From: Deltaproteobacteria bacterium | GTDB lineage: Bacteria > Desulfobacterota > Syntrophia > Syntrophales > UBA5619 | Direction of reading: 5' to 3' | Assembly (NCBI GenBank): GCA_021372695.1 | Contig: JAJFTY010000127.1 | Span: 1-39,775, forward strand | DNA length: 39,775 bases | Shown: positions 29,216-38,172 of the stretch, one piece after another | Layout of the letters: each line of letters opens with the position of its first letter | How positions within the stretch are numbered: position 1 is the first letter of the stretch | Program-made: the position numbers and the translations under genes | The notes under the pieces: generated by a model | Told to the model about the DNA's origin: nothing | The model's input: only the letters and a program-made list of their open reading frames with translations | Database searches by the model: none

Positions 29216-30133
29216 ATGAGCGTACTGGATGCAATCGGAAACACACCCCTGGTGGAGATCATCAATCTCTGGGATTCGAAGAAGACGGGCGTGCGGATCA
29301 TGGCGAAGCTGGAGGGTTCGAATCCGGGCGGCTCGGTCAAGGATCGTCCGGCTTACTTCATGCTCAAGGAGGCGGTCGCTTCGGGAAAGCTGGTGCCCGG
29401 AAGAACGATTCTCGAACCCACGTCGGGGAACACGGGCATCGGGATGGCGATGGTCGCCGCGGCCATGGGTTACAAGATCAAGCTCACGATGCCGACCTGC
29501 GTGAGCCAGGAGCGGCAGGCCGTCCTCCAGGCCCTCGGAGCGGAATTGGAGCTGACCCCGGGCAGCGACCGAACCGACGGCGCCATCCGGCGGGCGCACC
29601 ACATCATGGAGTATCAGGGCGATCTCTACTTCATGCCCAATCAGTTCGACAACCCCTTCAACTGTCTGGCCCATTACCATACGACCGGGCCGGAGATCCT
29701 GCGGCAGACGAACGGCGAAGTCGACCTCTTCGTCGCCGGGATGGGAACGACGGGCACGCTGATGGGCTGCTCCCGTTTCTTCAAGGAGAAGAAACCGTCG
29801 GTCAAGATCGTCGGGATCGAGCCCACGCTGAACCATCGCATCCAGGGGCTGAAGAACATGAATGAGTCGATCGTCCCGAAGATCTATGACCCCAGCCGGC
29901 TGGATCGCATCATCAGCTGCAACGATGAAGATGCCTTCTACACCACCCGCGACCTCTCCCTCCGGGAAGGGCTGTTCTGCGGAATCAGCTCGGGCGCGGC
30001 CATGTGGGGCGCCCTCCAGGCGGCCAAGGACCTGCCGCGCGGCTCCACGGTCGTGGTGATCTTCCCCGACCGGGGAGACCGCTACCTTTCGACCGAGGTA
30101 TTCCGGTCGGTCTGCGCCATGTGCCCGCCCTGA
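29216..30133 (+). CDS. Cysteine synthase family PLP enzyme (CysM-like)
   Basis: The 305-residue fold-type II PLP enzyme has K42 (GSVKDRPA) as the Schiff-base lysine, the SGNTG cofactor loop and GMGTTGTLMG for the phosphate. Length and motifs fit O-acetylserine sulfhydrylases (CysK/CysM). The substrate loop EPTSGNTG, rather than the ESTSGNTG common in CysK, and the NQFDNP segment place it nearer CysM-like members, which can use thiosulfate. GGGAGAA lies before the ATG at 29216. Cystathionine beta-synthase-type activity is an alternative. The exported rhodanese nearby also deals with sulfane sulfur, but the two are not clearly one operon. Confidence 0.88.
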   Translation: MSVLDAIGNTPLVEIINLWDSKKTGVRIMAKLEGSNPGGSVKDRPAYFMLKEAVASGKLVPGRTILEPTSGNTGIGMAMVAAAMGYKIKLTMPTCVSQERQAVLQALGAELELTPGSDRTDGAIRRAHHIMEYQGDLYFMPNQFDNPFNCLAHYHTTGPEILRQTNGEVDLFVAGMGTTGTLMGCSRFFKEKKPSVKIVGIEPTLNHRIQGLKNMNESIVPKIYDPSRLDRIISCNDEDAFYTTRDLSLREGLFCGISSGAAMWGALQAAKDLPRGSTVVVIFPDRGDRYLSTEVFRSVCAMCPP

Positions 30134-30255
30134 TTCCGGCCCGTCCCCGTCGGGGATCAACCGACGAAGCGGGGTAGGACAGCGAAAGTGATCGGGCCGG
30201 TGCAAAAGACGATGCGGCTTCAGCGAACCTGCGGCTTTGGCTCGAGCGGCGTTTT

Positions 30256-30284
30256 GTATCCCTGTGGCGAAGCCGTGGGGATAC
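30256..30284 (+). promoter_or_regulatory. Hairpin upstream of the exporter operon
   Basis: GTATCCC (30256-30262) and GGGATAC (30278-30284) are perfect complements, with an inner GGC-GAA-GCC that can extend the stem. It lies in the 223-base gap before the HlyD-family gene and has no T-run. A leader structure or operator is possible; the function is not evident. Confidence 0.35.
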
Positions 30285-30356
30285 TGTCATGATACGCCCA
30301 AGTTCCACCGGTAGAGAGACCCGAAAAAGAGTCGTCCCCGTGCCGGAGAGCCCGTC

Positions 30357-31577
30357 ATGCCCACGGAAGACATTGCCAAACTGAAGATCGAAAAATCGGA
30401 GAAGATCGCCAAGCCCGGCCGGCGCAGAAAAGGGCCGTTCGTCATCGCGGCTCTCATCGTGCTGCTCCTGGTCGCCGGCGGCCTCTACTTTGGCGGCGTC
30501 CTCGTCCCGGCCGTCTCGGTCGATGTGACGACCGTTTCCCGGTTCTACCCTTCCCAGTCGATCTCCCTGCTCAACGCCAGCGGTTACATCGTTGCCCAGA
30601 GAAAGGCCTCCGTCGCCTCCAAGGTGACCGGAAGCCTGGTGGCGCTGATGGTGGAGGAGGGGAGCAGGGTCAAAGAGGGAGAGGTGATCGCCCGCATGGA
30701 GAATATCGATGTCTCCGCACTCAGAGATCAGGCCGCGGCCAACCTGAACACGGCGCGGGCCACCCTCGAACAGACCAGGGCGGACAGGGATAACGCCCGG
30801 AATGAATATGAACGCTACAAACAGCTCATGGCCAGGGAATACATCTCCCGGTCCGATTATGAGGTCGTGGAGACGCGCTACCGGCGGGCCGTCGAAGGGG
30901 TGAGGGCCGCGGAGGCGGCCGTCCACGCAGGGGAAGCCGCGCTGCAAAACGCCACGGCAGGTCTCGACTACACGCTGATCCGGGCCCCCTTCGATGCCGT
31001 GGTCCTGACCAAGAACGCGGACATCGGCGACATCGTCACCCCCATCGGCTCCGCCGCCAACGCCAAGGCCGCGGTCGTCACGATCGCCGACATGAACTCG
31101 CTCCAGGTGGAGGTGGACGTCTCGGAAACGAGCATCACCACGATCCGGGTCGGCCAGCCCTGCGACATCCAGTTGGACGCCCTCCCGGACATGCGCTTCC
31201 GCGGGGAGGTCCATACCGTTGTGCCGACGGTGGACCGCAGCAAGGCGACCGTCCTGGTCAAGGTCCGGTTTCTGGACAAGGACTCCCGGATGCTGCCCGA
31301 CATGAGCGCGAAGGTCTCCTTTCTCCCGCGCCGGCTCTCCCCCGAGGAGATGAAGCCGCGCCTCGCCGCCGGCCGCGTCGCGCTGATCGGCCGGAACGGA
31401 AAGACCATCGCCTATCTCCTGGACGGCGACCGGGTCCGGGAGACAACCGTCGGGGTCGGGAAGACGTTCGGCGACATGACGGAGATCCTCACGGGGCTGA
31501 AAGCGGGAGACCGGATCGTCGTCACCCCGCCGAAGGGATTGAAGGACGGATCCCGGATCAAGGTTGCCGAGCGCTGA
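30357..31577 (+). CDS. HlyD/MacA-type periplasmic adaptor protein
   Basis: The 406-residue protein has a cytoplasmic basic stretch, one membrane segment (about residues 27-46), then the adaptor layout. That consists of a lipoyl-like half-motif (GYIVAQRKASVASKVTGSL), a coiled-coil hairpin (about 115-200, Arg/Glu/Ala-rich), a second lipoyl half (YTLIRAPFDAVVLTKNADIGD) and beta-barrel and membrane-proximal domains to the end. It links an inner-membrane ABC exporter to an outer-membrane channel. GGAGAG lies 6 bases before the ATG. An ATPase and two permeases follow, so this is a MacAB-like exporter; no TolC-type channel is in the window. Confidence 0.88.
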   Translation: MPTEDIAKLKIEKSEKIAKPGRRRKGPFVIAALIVLLLVAGGLYFGGVLVPAVSVDVTTVSRFYPSQSISLLNASGYIVAQRKASVASKVTGSLVALMVEEGSRVKEGEVIARMENIDVSALRDQAAANLNTARATLEQTRADRDNARNEYERYKQLMAREYISRSDYEVVETRYRRAVEGVRAAEAAVHAGEAALQNATAGLDYTLIRAPFDAVVLTKNADIGDIVTPIGSAANAKAAVVTIADMNSLQVEVDVSETSITTIRVGQPCDIQLDALPDMRFRGEVHTVVPTVDRSKATVLVKVRFLDKDSRMLPDMSAKVSFLPRRLSPEEMKPRLAAGRVALIGRNGKTIAYLLDGDRVRETTVGVGKTFGDMTEILTGLKAGDRIVVTPPKGLKDGSRIKVAER

Positions 31578-31663
31578 GCTCGGCTGCTGCGGAAAGCCTG
31601 ACGCGAAGTCTGCTCGTCATGGGCGGATGGGAATAGATACCGAACGACAAAGGAGGCCACCCA

Positions 31664-31822
31664 ATGAAGAGAAAGGCGTGCGCTGTTTTGGAACAGGTTC
31701 TGCTGGAATTGATCCTGACCGGCCGGAAACGTCATCACGCAATCCGCTCTGGCCGCAGCGGCGACTCGGATGAGGCGCCGCCACGGAGCTCTCTGCCGCC
31801 TTTCAGGCCGTTCGCTCAGTAA
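31664..31822 (+). CDS. Small ORF with a strong ribosome-binding site, before the exporter ATPase
   Basis: This 52-codon ORF is preceded by AAAGGAGG at 7-base spacing, one of the best Shine-Dalgarno sequences in the window. The product begins KRKACAVLEQVLLELILTGR, a basic and hydrophobic helix, then becomes Arg/Ser/Pro-rich (SGDSDEAPPRSSLPPFRPFAQ). It sits between the adaptor and ATPase genes of the exporter. It could be an exporter-associated small peptide, a translated leader, or the N-terminal remnant of a lost gene. No family was recognised. The rest of the 285-base gap shows nothing else. Confidence 0.4.
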   Translation: MKRKACAVLEQVLLELILTGRKRHHAIRSGRSGDSDEAPPRSSLPPFRPFAQ

Positions 31823-31862
31823 GGCCGCTGCCGGAAGAAATCGTCACGTAGGAAGTCCAGCC

Positions 31863-32570
31863 ATGACCGAACCGACCCCGCCCATCGTCGAAATCAGGAA
31901 CATCTCCAAGTCCTACCACCGGGACAGCCTCGAGGTTCCGGTCCTGCACGACATCACCTTCGACATCGCCGAAGGGGAGTTCCTGGCGCTGATGGGCCCC
32001 TCCGGCTCCGGGAAGACGACGCTCCTCAACCTGCTCGCCGGGATCGACAAGGCGGACAGCGGGACGGTCCGGGTGGGCGGCGTGGAGATCACGGCGCTAT
32101 CGGAAACCGAGCTTGCCCACTGGCGGGCGAACAACGTCGGCTTCATCTTCCAGTTCTACAACCTGATCCCGGTTCTGAAGGCGCTCGAAAATGTGGAGCT
32201 GCCCCTGCACCTGACCTCTCTCTCCGGACGCGAGAGGCGGGATCACGCCGAGATGGCCCTGGTTATGGTGGGTCTGGAGCACCGGATGGACCATTACCCC
32301 CGGGAGATGTCCGGGGGCGAGCAGCAGCGGGTCGCGATCGCTCGCGCCATCGTCACCGATCCCACCCTGCTGGTCGCCGACGAGCCGACCGGAGACCTGG
32401 ACCGCGCATCGGCCGCAGAGATCCTGTCGATGATGGAGCGTCTGAACGCCGAGATGGGAAAGACCATCGTCATGGTCACCCACGATCCCCGGGCGGCGGA
32501 GCGCGCGAAAGTCTTGAGGCATCTGGACAAAGGGTACATGAACGATGCTCAAGCTCAAAATCCTCTTTAG
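31863..32570 (+). CDS. MacB/LolD-type ABC exporter ATPase
   Basis: The 235-residue ATPase has Walker [11 protein letters not shown]-loop FQFYNLIPV, signature [14 protein letters not shown], Walker [13 protein letters not shown] and the switch histidine VMVTHDPRA, as in the LolD/MacB/FtsE group. ATG 31863 begins the family N-terminus ([15 protein letters not shown]). The upstream open frame to 31770 is a low-quality extension. It overlaps the first permease gene by 26 bases, so the two are translationally coupled. It powers transport by the two FtsX-type permeases downstream. Confidence 0.93.
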   Translation: MTEPTPPIVEIRNISKSYHRDSLEVPVLHDITFDIAEGEFLALMGPSGSGKTTLLNLLAGIDKADSGTVRVGGVEITALSETELAHWRANNVGFIFQFYNLIPVLKALENVELPLHLTSLSGRERRDHAEMALVMVGLEHRMDHYPREMSGGEQQRVAIARAIVTDPTLLVADEPTGDLDRASAAEILSMMERLNAEMGKTIVMVTHDPRAAERAKVLRHLDKGYMNDAQAQNPL

Positions 32571-33702
32571 GAACGCCTTCCACAATAAATTGCGCAGCGG
32601 CCTCACGATCCTGGGGATCACCGTGGCGGTACTCGCCTTCGGCCTCCTGCGGACGGTGATCGGCGCCTGGTACTCCGGCGTCGAGGCCGCTTCCGCCTCC
32701 CGCCTCGTGACGCGCAACGCCATCTCGATCATCTTTTCCCTACCCATCTCCTATGCCGAGAAGATCCGGCAGATCGAAGGGGTGAAGGCCGTCTCCTGGG
32801 GCAACTGGTTCGGCGGCATCTACATCGACGAGAAGAACTTCTTTGCGAACTTCTGCGTCGAGCCGCGGACCTACATGACGATCTACCCGGAATTCGTCCT
32901 CAGCGATCCCGAAAGGAAGGCCTTCCTCGCCGACCGGAAGGGTTTCATCGCCGGCCGGAAACTGGCGGCGCGATACCACTGGAAGATCGGCGATCAGGTC
33001 ACCCTCAGGGGGACCATCTTCCCAGGAAACTGGGATTTCGTCATGCGGGGCATCTACAAGGGCCGGGACGAGACGATCGACGAAACGCAGTTTCTGTTCC
33101 ACTGGGATTATCTCAACGAAACGATGAAGCGTCTCTATCCCCGAAGGGCGGACCAGGTCGGCTTCTACATGATCTCCGTCGACAGGCCGGACCGGGCGCC
33201 GGACGTGGCCCTGGCCATCGACCGGGCCTTCAAAAACTCCCTGGCCGAGACGCTCACCGAGACGGAGAAGGCCTTCAACCAGGGGTTCATCGCCATGAGC
33301 GGGGCGATCGTCACGGCGATCCAGATGGTCTCCTTCGTCGTGATCCTGATCATCATGGCGGTCGTCGCCAACACCATGGCCATGACCACCCGGGAGCGGA
33401 TCGGCGATTATGCGATCATGAAGACCCTCGGCTTTGGCGCAACGGACATCGCGGTCATGGTCTTCGGCGAATCTCTCGTCATCTCGCTCACCGGCTGCCT
33501 GACCGGAATGCTCCTGACCTTTCCGGCGGCCCGGGCCTTCGGCCAGACCCTATCGACCTGGTTCCCCATCTTCATCGTCTCGGAGCAGACGCTCTGGCTC
33601 GACCTCGCGGCCGCGATACTCATCGCCTTCTTCGCGGCGATCATCCCGGCCCGCCATGCGATCCGCGTCGGCATCGCCGAGGGGCTCAGGAGGATCGGAT
33701 AA
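32545..33702 (+). CDS. FtsX/MacB-type ABC exporter permease 1
   Basis: The 385-residue protein has one N-terminal membrane segment (about 18-38), a large periplasmic domain (about 45-260) and three C-terminal membrane segments (about 265-290, 315-345, 355-375), the FtsX/MacB topology. The C-terminal region has [21 protein letters not shown], typical of the family. It overlaps the ATPase gene upstream and, by one base (TAATG), the second permease. With two different permeases the exporter is probably a heterodimer. Substrates of such systems include peptides, lipoproteins and antibiotics; nothing here identifies it. Confidence 0.9.
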   Translation: MLKLKILFRNAFHNKLRSGLTILGITVAVLAFGLLRTVIGAWYSGVEAASASRLVTRNAISIIFSLPISYAEKIRQIEGVKAVSWGNWFGGIYIDEKNFFANFCVEPRTYMTIYPEFVLSDPERKAFLADRKGFIAGRKLAARYHWKIGDQVTLRGTIFPGNWDFVMRGIYKGRDETIDETQFLFHWDYLNETMKRLYPRRADQVGFYMISVDRPDRAPDVALAIDRAFKNSLAETLTETEKAFNQGFIAMSGAIVTAIQMVSFVVILIIMAVVANTMAMTTRERIGDYAIMKTLGFGATDIAVMVFGESLVISLTGCLTGMLLTFPAARAFGQTLSTWFPIFIVSEQTLWLDLAAAILIAFFAAIIPARHAIRVGIAEGLRRIG

Positions 33703-34874
33703 TGGCCGTCCCCCTCTCCTACAGCATGCGGAATCTCTGGAAGCGGAGGCTGACGACCATTCTGACCGTCTCGGGGATGGCGCTCGTGGTCTTCGTCTTC
33801 GCCGCGGTCCTGATGATGGCGGCGGGGCTGCAGAAGACCCTCGTGGAGACGGGCCAGGACGACAACGTTGTCGTCTTCCGCAAGGGATCGACCTCGGAGG
33901 TGATGAGCGGCATCGAACGGAGTCAGGCCGCGATCGTGGAGATGCTGCCCCAGGTGGCGGCCGGCGAAGCAGGCCGCAGGCTCGTGGCCAAGGAGGTGGT
34001 GGTCCTGATCGCCCTCCCCAAGCGCGGCATGGGAAAGACTTCCAGCCATTCCAACGTCGTGGTCCGGGGCGTCCAGGAACCTTCGATTCCGCTCCGGCCG
34101 CAGGTGAAGCTGGTCGCGGGGCGGATGTTCCGGATGGGAAGCTCTGAAATCATCGTCGGGAACAGCATCGCCAAGGGGTTCGCAGGGGTCGGGCTCCAGG
34201 GCATCCTGAACTGGGGGATGCGGCAATGGACCGTGGTCGGGATCTTCGACGCGGGGAACACCGGCTTCAGCTCGGAAATCTGGGGGGACGTCGACCAGGT
34301 GATGCAGGCATTCCGCCGGCCCGTCTATTCGTCGCTCATCTTCAAGCTGACCGATCCCACCGCCTTCCCGGCAGCCAAGAAAGCGATCGAGTCGGACCCG
34401 CGGCTCACGCTCGAAGCCAAGCGGGAGACGCGCTACTATCTCGACCAGTCGGAGATGATGGCGAAGTTCCTGCGGATCCTGGGGCTGTCGCTCACGATCA
34501 TTTTTTCGATCGGCGCGATCATCGGCGCCATGATCACGATGTATTCGGCCGTGGCCAACCGGATCGGGGAGATCGGGACGATGCGGGCGCTCGGCTTCGG
34601 CCGGCGGAGCATCCTAGCGGCCTTCCTTGCGGAGTCGCTCCTGCTGGGACTGCTCGGCGGGCTGGCGGGGCTTTTCTTCGCCTCCTTCATGCAGTTCATC
34701 ACTGTATCCACCGTGAACTTCCAGACCTTTTCAGAACTGGCGTTCAAATTCACGCTTACCGGCCAGATCGTCGTGCAGTCCATGGCTTTTTCGCTCGTCA
34801 TGGGGCTCATCGGCGGCATGCTGCCGGCGCTCCGCGCCGCCCGGATGAGGATCGTCGACGCTCTGCGGTCATAG
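33702..34874 (+). CDS. FtsX/MacB-type ABC exporter permease 2
   Basis: The 390-residue protein has the same topology as the permease before it: an N-terminal membrane segment (about 18-42), a periplasmic domain (about 48-265) and three C-terminal membrane segments (about 268-295, 315-345, 355-378). The motif [19 protein letters not shown] matches family members. The two permeases are only distantly similar, suggesting a heterodimer rather than a recent duplication. The ATG shares a base with the preceding stop. A hairpin (34877-34930) follows the stop directly and may mark the operon end. Confidence 0.9.
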   Translation: MAVPLSYSMRNLWKRRLTTILTVSGMALVVFVFAAVLMMAAGLQKTLVETGQDDNVVVFRKGSTSEVMSGIERSQAAIVEMLPQVAAGEAGRRLVAKEVVVLIALPKRGMGKTSSHSNVVVRGVQEPSIPLRPQVKLVAGRMFRMGSSEIIVGNSIAKGFAGVGLQGILNWGMRQWTVVGIFDAGNTGFSSEIWGDVDQVMQAFRRPVYSSLIFKLTDPTAFPAAKKAIESDPRLTLEAKRETRYYLDQSEMMAKFLRILGLSLTIIFSIGAIIGAMITMYSAVANRIGEIGTMRALGFGRRSILAAFLAESLLLGLLGGLAGLFFASFMQFITVSTVNFQTFSELAFKFTLTGQIVVQSMAFSLVMGLIGGMLPALRAARMRIVDALRS

Positions 34875-34876
34875 CG

Positions 34877-34930
34877 CCGGAAGCATGCCGCCGAAAGGCG
34901 CGGTCCGGGCGGGGCATGACCGCCTTCCGG
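34877..34930 (+). terminator. Possible 3' hairpin of the exporter operon
   Basis: CCGGAAG-CATGCC (34877-34889) can pair with GGCATG (34913-34918) and CTTCCGG (34924-34930), two bases after the stop codon of permease 2. There is no T-tract, so it may stabilise mRNA ends or work with Rho rather than terminate intrinsically. Confidence 0.35.
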
Positions 34931-35029
34931 AGGAGGTGACCCTTCCATGAAGGCCTCGGGCCGGGGCAACGGGCGGGGGGGGGAACGTCCGCGGGCAGGA
35001 ACTTGTCCGCCCCCTGGAGGACGCCGAAG

Positions 35030-35149
35030 ATGTCGCACATCCCGCCCGAATCGGCGCAGGAGCCCGGGGAGGCGACCCGGCGCGGCGTCATCATCCGGCC
35101 TATCGGTTTTGCGGACATCCGGCACGCTTTGCACCGCCGGTCAGGGTGA
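35030..35149 (+). pseudogene. 39-codon ORF, possible N-terminal gene remnant
   Basis: ATG 35030 has GGAGG nine bases upstream. The product ends with [20 protein letters not shown], which loosely resembles the N-terminus of DUF2189-type membrane proteins just before their first helix, then stops. It may be the truncated start of such a gene or a chance ORF; the similarity is by eye only. Confidence 0.25.
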
Positions 35150-35288
35150 TCCGCGCCGATCCCCCCTTGCCTTGTTGTCCGTCATGCTGTATGGTCACCC
35201 GAATCACACGATTCTGGGACAACGGCCGGCCTGCGACTGTTCGCGGCTGCGGGGAAAAGGCGTTTCGCCCAAGGGAAAGGAAGCGGTT

Positions 35289-36545
35289 ATGGGTACGATG
35301 GTCAAGGCGGTTGCAGCAGCGGTGTTGCTTCTGGCAGTGGGAATTTGCGGGACTTCTCCCCTGGCGGCGCAGGAGACGTGCAGACCGGTGAAAGAGTACC
35401 GGGGCGGGACCCTCTACGATTGCGGCGGCATGAAAATGGCCGTCCTTCAGGGAAGCTACCGGGAGATGGGCCGGCAATACGGCGGACTCCTGAAGGAGGA
35501 TATCCTGGCCTATTATGACCGCATGATCGACCAGTTCGTCCTGAAAACAGGCTTGTTCAATGAAGGCGACCTCCGGGACCTGATCGTGCGGCCCGCCGTC
35601 ATGACCCAGGCCAAGCGGCAGAGCGAGCTTCTCCGGGGGATGGCCGAGGAAACGGGCCTCTCTTTCGAAAAGCACGTCCTTCTCAACCTGAACATTCAGG
35701 CGCTCATGTACCTGCGAAAGATCGGCTCGGGCAATGCCACCGCCTGCACCTCCCTGGCGGCCTGGGGCGATTATACGGCCAACCGCCGCACCTACACGGC
35801 CCGGAATTTCGATTTCCCCAACATCTACCGGGAACTTTCGCGGACCTTCGGGCTGCTGCTCGTCCTCAAGCCCACCGACGGGAGCAACCGGATCGCGGGG
35901 CTCTGCCACACGGGGATGATCACCTTCTTCGATGCGATGAACGACAAGGGCCTCTATATCGAGGGCAACAATGCCGCCGATTCGGAGGGGCTCATCCTGT
36001 ACACGGACCGGTCGGCCATCTTCAACGAGGCGATCAACATGCTGATGGATGCCGACGACATCGACGCCTTCGAGGGACGCTTGCGGACGATCCGGGCGAG
36101 CTACCCCCTGATCTTTATGGCCGCCGGACCCGACGCGGCGTGCTTTTTCGAGAACGGAACCACGGATACCAAAAGAAGGAGTGCCGGGGAAGACGGCCTC
36201 ATCTCGGCGGCCAACCAGTTCCTGGAGCCGGCATGGCACATCGCCCCCCTGAAGAACCCGGGAGCCTGGTTCTCGCCGGCGAGACAGAGTAGGGTGGAGG
36301 CGCTGGCCAAGGCGAACAAGGGGAAAATCGATGAGAAGATCATGATGAAGATCCTGGACGAAAGGCTGTTCAACCAGGACGGCTCCTTCGGGAAAGGCGC
36401 CTCGGTGATCGAGAAACTCCCCCACGAGGACGAGGTGACCGCGACCCAGGTTGTGGCCTGCCCGGCGGAAAGGAAGATGTGGGTGAGGGTCCCCACGTAC
36501 ACGGACTGGATCTTCTTCGATCTCGGCCGGGTTTTCGGGAATTGA
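35289..36545 (+). CDS. Exported C45-type acyltransferase/peptidase (Ntn-hydrolase)
   Basis: The 418-residue protein has a signal peptide (hydrophobic residues 5-20, cleavage likely near SPLAAQ) and the fold of peptidase C45, related to acyl-CoA:6-aminopenicillanic acid acyltransferase. C153 in NATACTSLAAWG is the expected nucleophile, exposed by autocatalytic cleavage before it. TARNFDFP follows, as in the family. ATG 35289 has AAGGA at good spacing; the longer frame to 34947 is noise. It would act on amides in the periplasm; the substrate is unknown. A second Ntn-hydrolase of another family lies 493 bases downstream. Confidence 0.85.
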   Translation: MGTMVKAVAAAVLLLAVGICGTSPLAAQETCRPVKEYRGGTLYDCGGMKMAVLQGSYREMGRQYGGLLKEDILAYYDRMIDQFVLKTGLFNEGDLRDLIVRPAVMTQAKRQSELLRGMAEETGLSFEKHVLLNLNIQALMYLRKIGSGNATACTSLAAWGDYTANRRTYTARNFDFPNIYRELSRTFGLLLVLKPTDGSNRIAGLCHTGMITFFDAMNDKGLYIEGNNAADSEGLILYTDRSAIFNEAINMLMDADDIDAFEGRLRTIRASYPLIFMAAGPDAACFFENGTTDTKRRSAGEDGLISAANQFLEPAWHIAPLKNPGAWFSPARQSRVEALAKANKGKIDEKIMMKILDERLFNQDGSFGKGASVIEKLPHEDEVTATQVVACPAERKMWVRVPTYTDWIFFDLGRVFGN

Positions 36546-36899
36546 GGGGCGAGGCGGTTCAAGTCCTGTGTGCGCTGCAAACAGCCCGGCCGGGGCAGGA
36601 CCGGTTTTCCGGGCGTCGGTCACGCGGGCGCACACAGACAAGACACGGATCGCGACGCAGGGACGGGAAAGAGCCGCCTCGATCCTCCCCTTTGCCACGG
36701 ATCTTCTCGATCTGACGGCGGCCCGGGAGATCAGGCTCACAACCTCCGCCCTGTTCCTTTCCGGGATCTGTTGCTGTCTGGCCATCTTCCGGCACCAACG
36801 GCTCGATCTCGCGCCCATTGCCCGGACGGCCCTTGAATTGAGCCAATCCGGCCACGAAAACCGGCCGAATGTTCCTTGAGATGCAAGGCCGCTTTCCCA

Positions 36900-36928
36900 T
36901 TGACAGAACAAAGGCGGTTTCCTATGCT
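36900..36928 (+). promoter_or_regulatory. Consensus sigma-70 promoter upstream of the C59 hydrolase
   Basis: TTGACA (36900-36905), exactly 17 bases and TATGCT (36923-36928) form the best promoter in the window. Transcription would start near 36935, about 100 bases before the hydrolase start, passing through a short ORF at 36956. Confidence 0.75.
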
Positions 36929-36955
36929 ACGGCCCGGCAGAAGGAGTTCCGATCG

Positions 36956-37012
36956 ATGATGGAGCTCGTCGCGGCCCTTTCTGACGATCGTTCAAAGGCG
37001 CGGCTTGTGTGA
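36956..37012 (+). other. 18-codon upstream ORF (leader peptide or gene remnant)
   Basis: AAGGAG lies 9 bases before ATG 36956. The product is MMELVAALSDDRSKARLV and stops at 37012, 26 bases before the C59 start. The sequence loosely resembles the N-terminus of ArsR-type regulators, so it could be a truncated regulator; a translated leader is the alternative. Confidence 0.3.
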
Positions 37013-37038
37013 TTCGAATCAATTTAAGAGGTATGAAT

Positions 37039-38172
37039 ATGCGTAGAGTGACAGCTTGGTTGACGGTGGTCTTGGCGGCGATCCTGTGGGCCGGTTTCTT
37101 CCCGCCTGCCCATGCGTGCAGCGACATCTTCATCAACCATTCGAACGCCCGCGTCGAGGCCAGGTCCATGGATTTCGGCATGAACATCGCCATGGGCGAT
37201 ACCTTCGGATTCATCGGACAGAAGAACACCACGGATGTCGTCATCGACGCCGAGAAGATCCCGGCGAAAAGCCTGACGAGCTGGACGAACAAGTACGGAT
37301 ACTGGGGCCGCAACGCCTTCAATACCGCCAAGGTGGACGACGCGATGAATACGGAAGGCCTGTCGATTTCCGGGCTCTATCTGGATGCGTACACCCAGTA
37401 TCCCGTCTACGATCCGGCCGACGGGCGTCCCGTGCTCGGCGTCTTCGATCTACCCAATTTCCTCATCAGCCAGGCGAAAAATGTGGACGAGGCCGTGGGG
37501 TTGATCCGGGGCCGCCAGATCGTCCAGTCGGCGGTGGAGATCAAACAGGGCATTTTCCTGAGAAACACCCCGCTTCACCTGTCGCTGCGCGACAGGTCCG
37601 GCAAATCGGCGGTGGTCGAATTCGTGGGCGGCAAGACGCTGATCTATGAAAATGCCGGGAACGTACTGACCAACAGCCCCACTTACCCGCAGCAACAGGA
37701 GATGGTGAAGAAGTATGCGGCGCTGAACGTCGAGAAGGACAACAGCCTCACCGGCATGCCCGGGGGGTTCGATTCCCCGGAACGCTTTGCCCGGGGCCAT
37801 ATCCTGACCAAGGTCCTCCCGGTTCCCGCATCGACGCAGGAAGCGCTGTATCAGGCGGATTTCGTCATCTCCTCCTGCTCGGTGCCCTATTTCGGAAGGC
37901 CCGGCTCGGGTTACCGGAGCAACACCATCTGGAGGGTCTTGAAGGACCTAGGCAACGGCGTCGTCTACACGCAGAACGCGGTCTATTTCCAGGGCGGCGG
38001 CAAGATCGCCCCCAGCCATGTCGCGAATAACGGATACACGATCATCGACCTGAAAACGATCGATTTTAAGAAGATTCCGATGGATTTCATCGGCTCCACG
38101 ATCGAGCCGACCCCCCAGAACAGGGTCTTGAAGATCATGCGGGCAAACGACATCCCGGAATTCGGCGAATAG
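37039..38172 (+). CDS. Exported choloylglycine hydrolase/penicillin V acylase-like Ntn-hydrolase (C59)
   Basis: The 377-residue protein belongs to the linear amide C-N hydrolase family. The signal peptide (residues 1-26, ending FFPPAHA) is followed directly by C27 in CSDIFINHSN. Signal peptidase cleavage would therefore leave the nucleophile cysteine at the N-terminus. D59/R-type active-site elements follow (ARSMDFGMN), with later NTEGLSISGLYLD, NSPTYPQQ and SGYRSNTIWRV. ATG 37039 is chosen because AAGAGG sits 7 bases upstream; ATG 37033 and GTG 37009 are in frame. It likely hydrolyses amides such as conjugated bile salts, penicillin V or N-acyl homoserine lactones; the specificity is unknown. 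Confidence 0.9.
   Translation: MRRVTAWLTVVLAAILWAGFFPPAHACSDIFINHSNARVEARSMDFGMNIAMGDTFGFIGQKNTTDVVIDAEKIPAKSLTSWTNKYGYWGRNAFNTAKVDDAMNTEGLSISGLYLDAYTQYPVYDPADGRPVLGVFDLPNFLISQAKNVDEAVGLIRGRQIVQSAVEIKQGIFLRNTPLHLSLRDRSGKSAVVEFVGGKTLIYENAGNVLTNSPTYPQQQEMVKKYAALNVEKDNSLTGMPGGFDSPERFARGHILTKVLPVPASTQEALYQADFVISSCSVPYFGRPGSGYRSNTIWRVLKDLGNGVVYTQNAVYFQGGGKIAPSHVANNGYTIIDLKTIDFKKIPMDFIGSTIEPTPQNRVLKIMRANDIPEFGE

Larger units (their letters stand above)
34875..35288. other. 414-base gap with hairpin, G9 tract and a short ORF
   Basis: The gap holds the hairpin at 34877-34930, a strong GGAGGAGGTGA (34929-34939) with an ATG at 34947 opening a poor-quality Arg/Pro/Gly-rich frame, a run of nine G (34975-34983) and a 39-codon ORF at 35030. 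A weak promoter-like pair TTGCCT (35167)-17-TATGGT (35190) precedes the C45 gene. It reads like decayed coding sequence. Confidence 0.5.
36546..37038. other. 493-base gap with a strong promoter and a short upstream ORF
   Basis: The first 350 bases contain open frames on both strands (for example 36568-36879) with no recognisable product and no ribosome-binding site, so I call no gene there. The last part holds a consensus-like promoter (36900-36928) and an 18-codon ORF (36956-37012), both listed separately. Confidence 0.5.

Noticed and set aside
36568..36879. A 103-codon plus-strand frame in the 36.5-37.0 kb gap
   Set aside because: It has no ribosome-binding site and no recognisable similarity, and equally good frames run on the other strand.
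35100..36911. A 603-codon minus-strand open frame
   Set aside because: It is a shadow of the C45 hydrolase, which has a signal peptide, ribosome-binding site and active-site motif on the plus strand.
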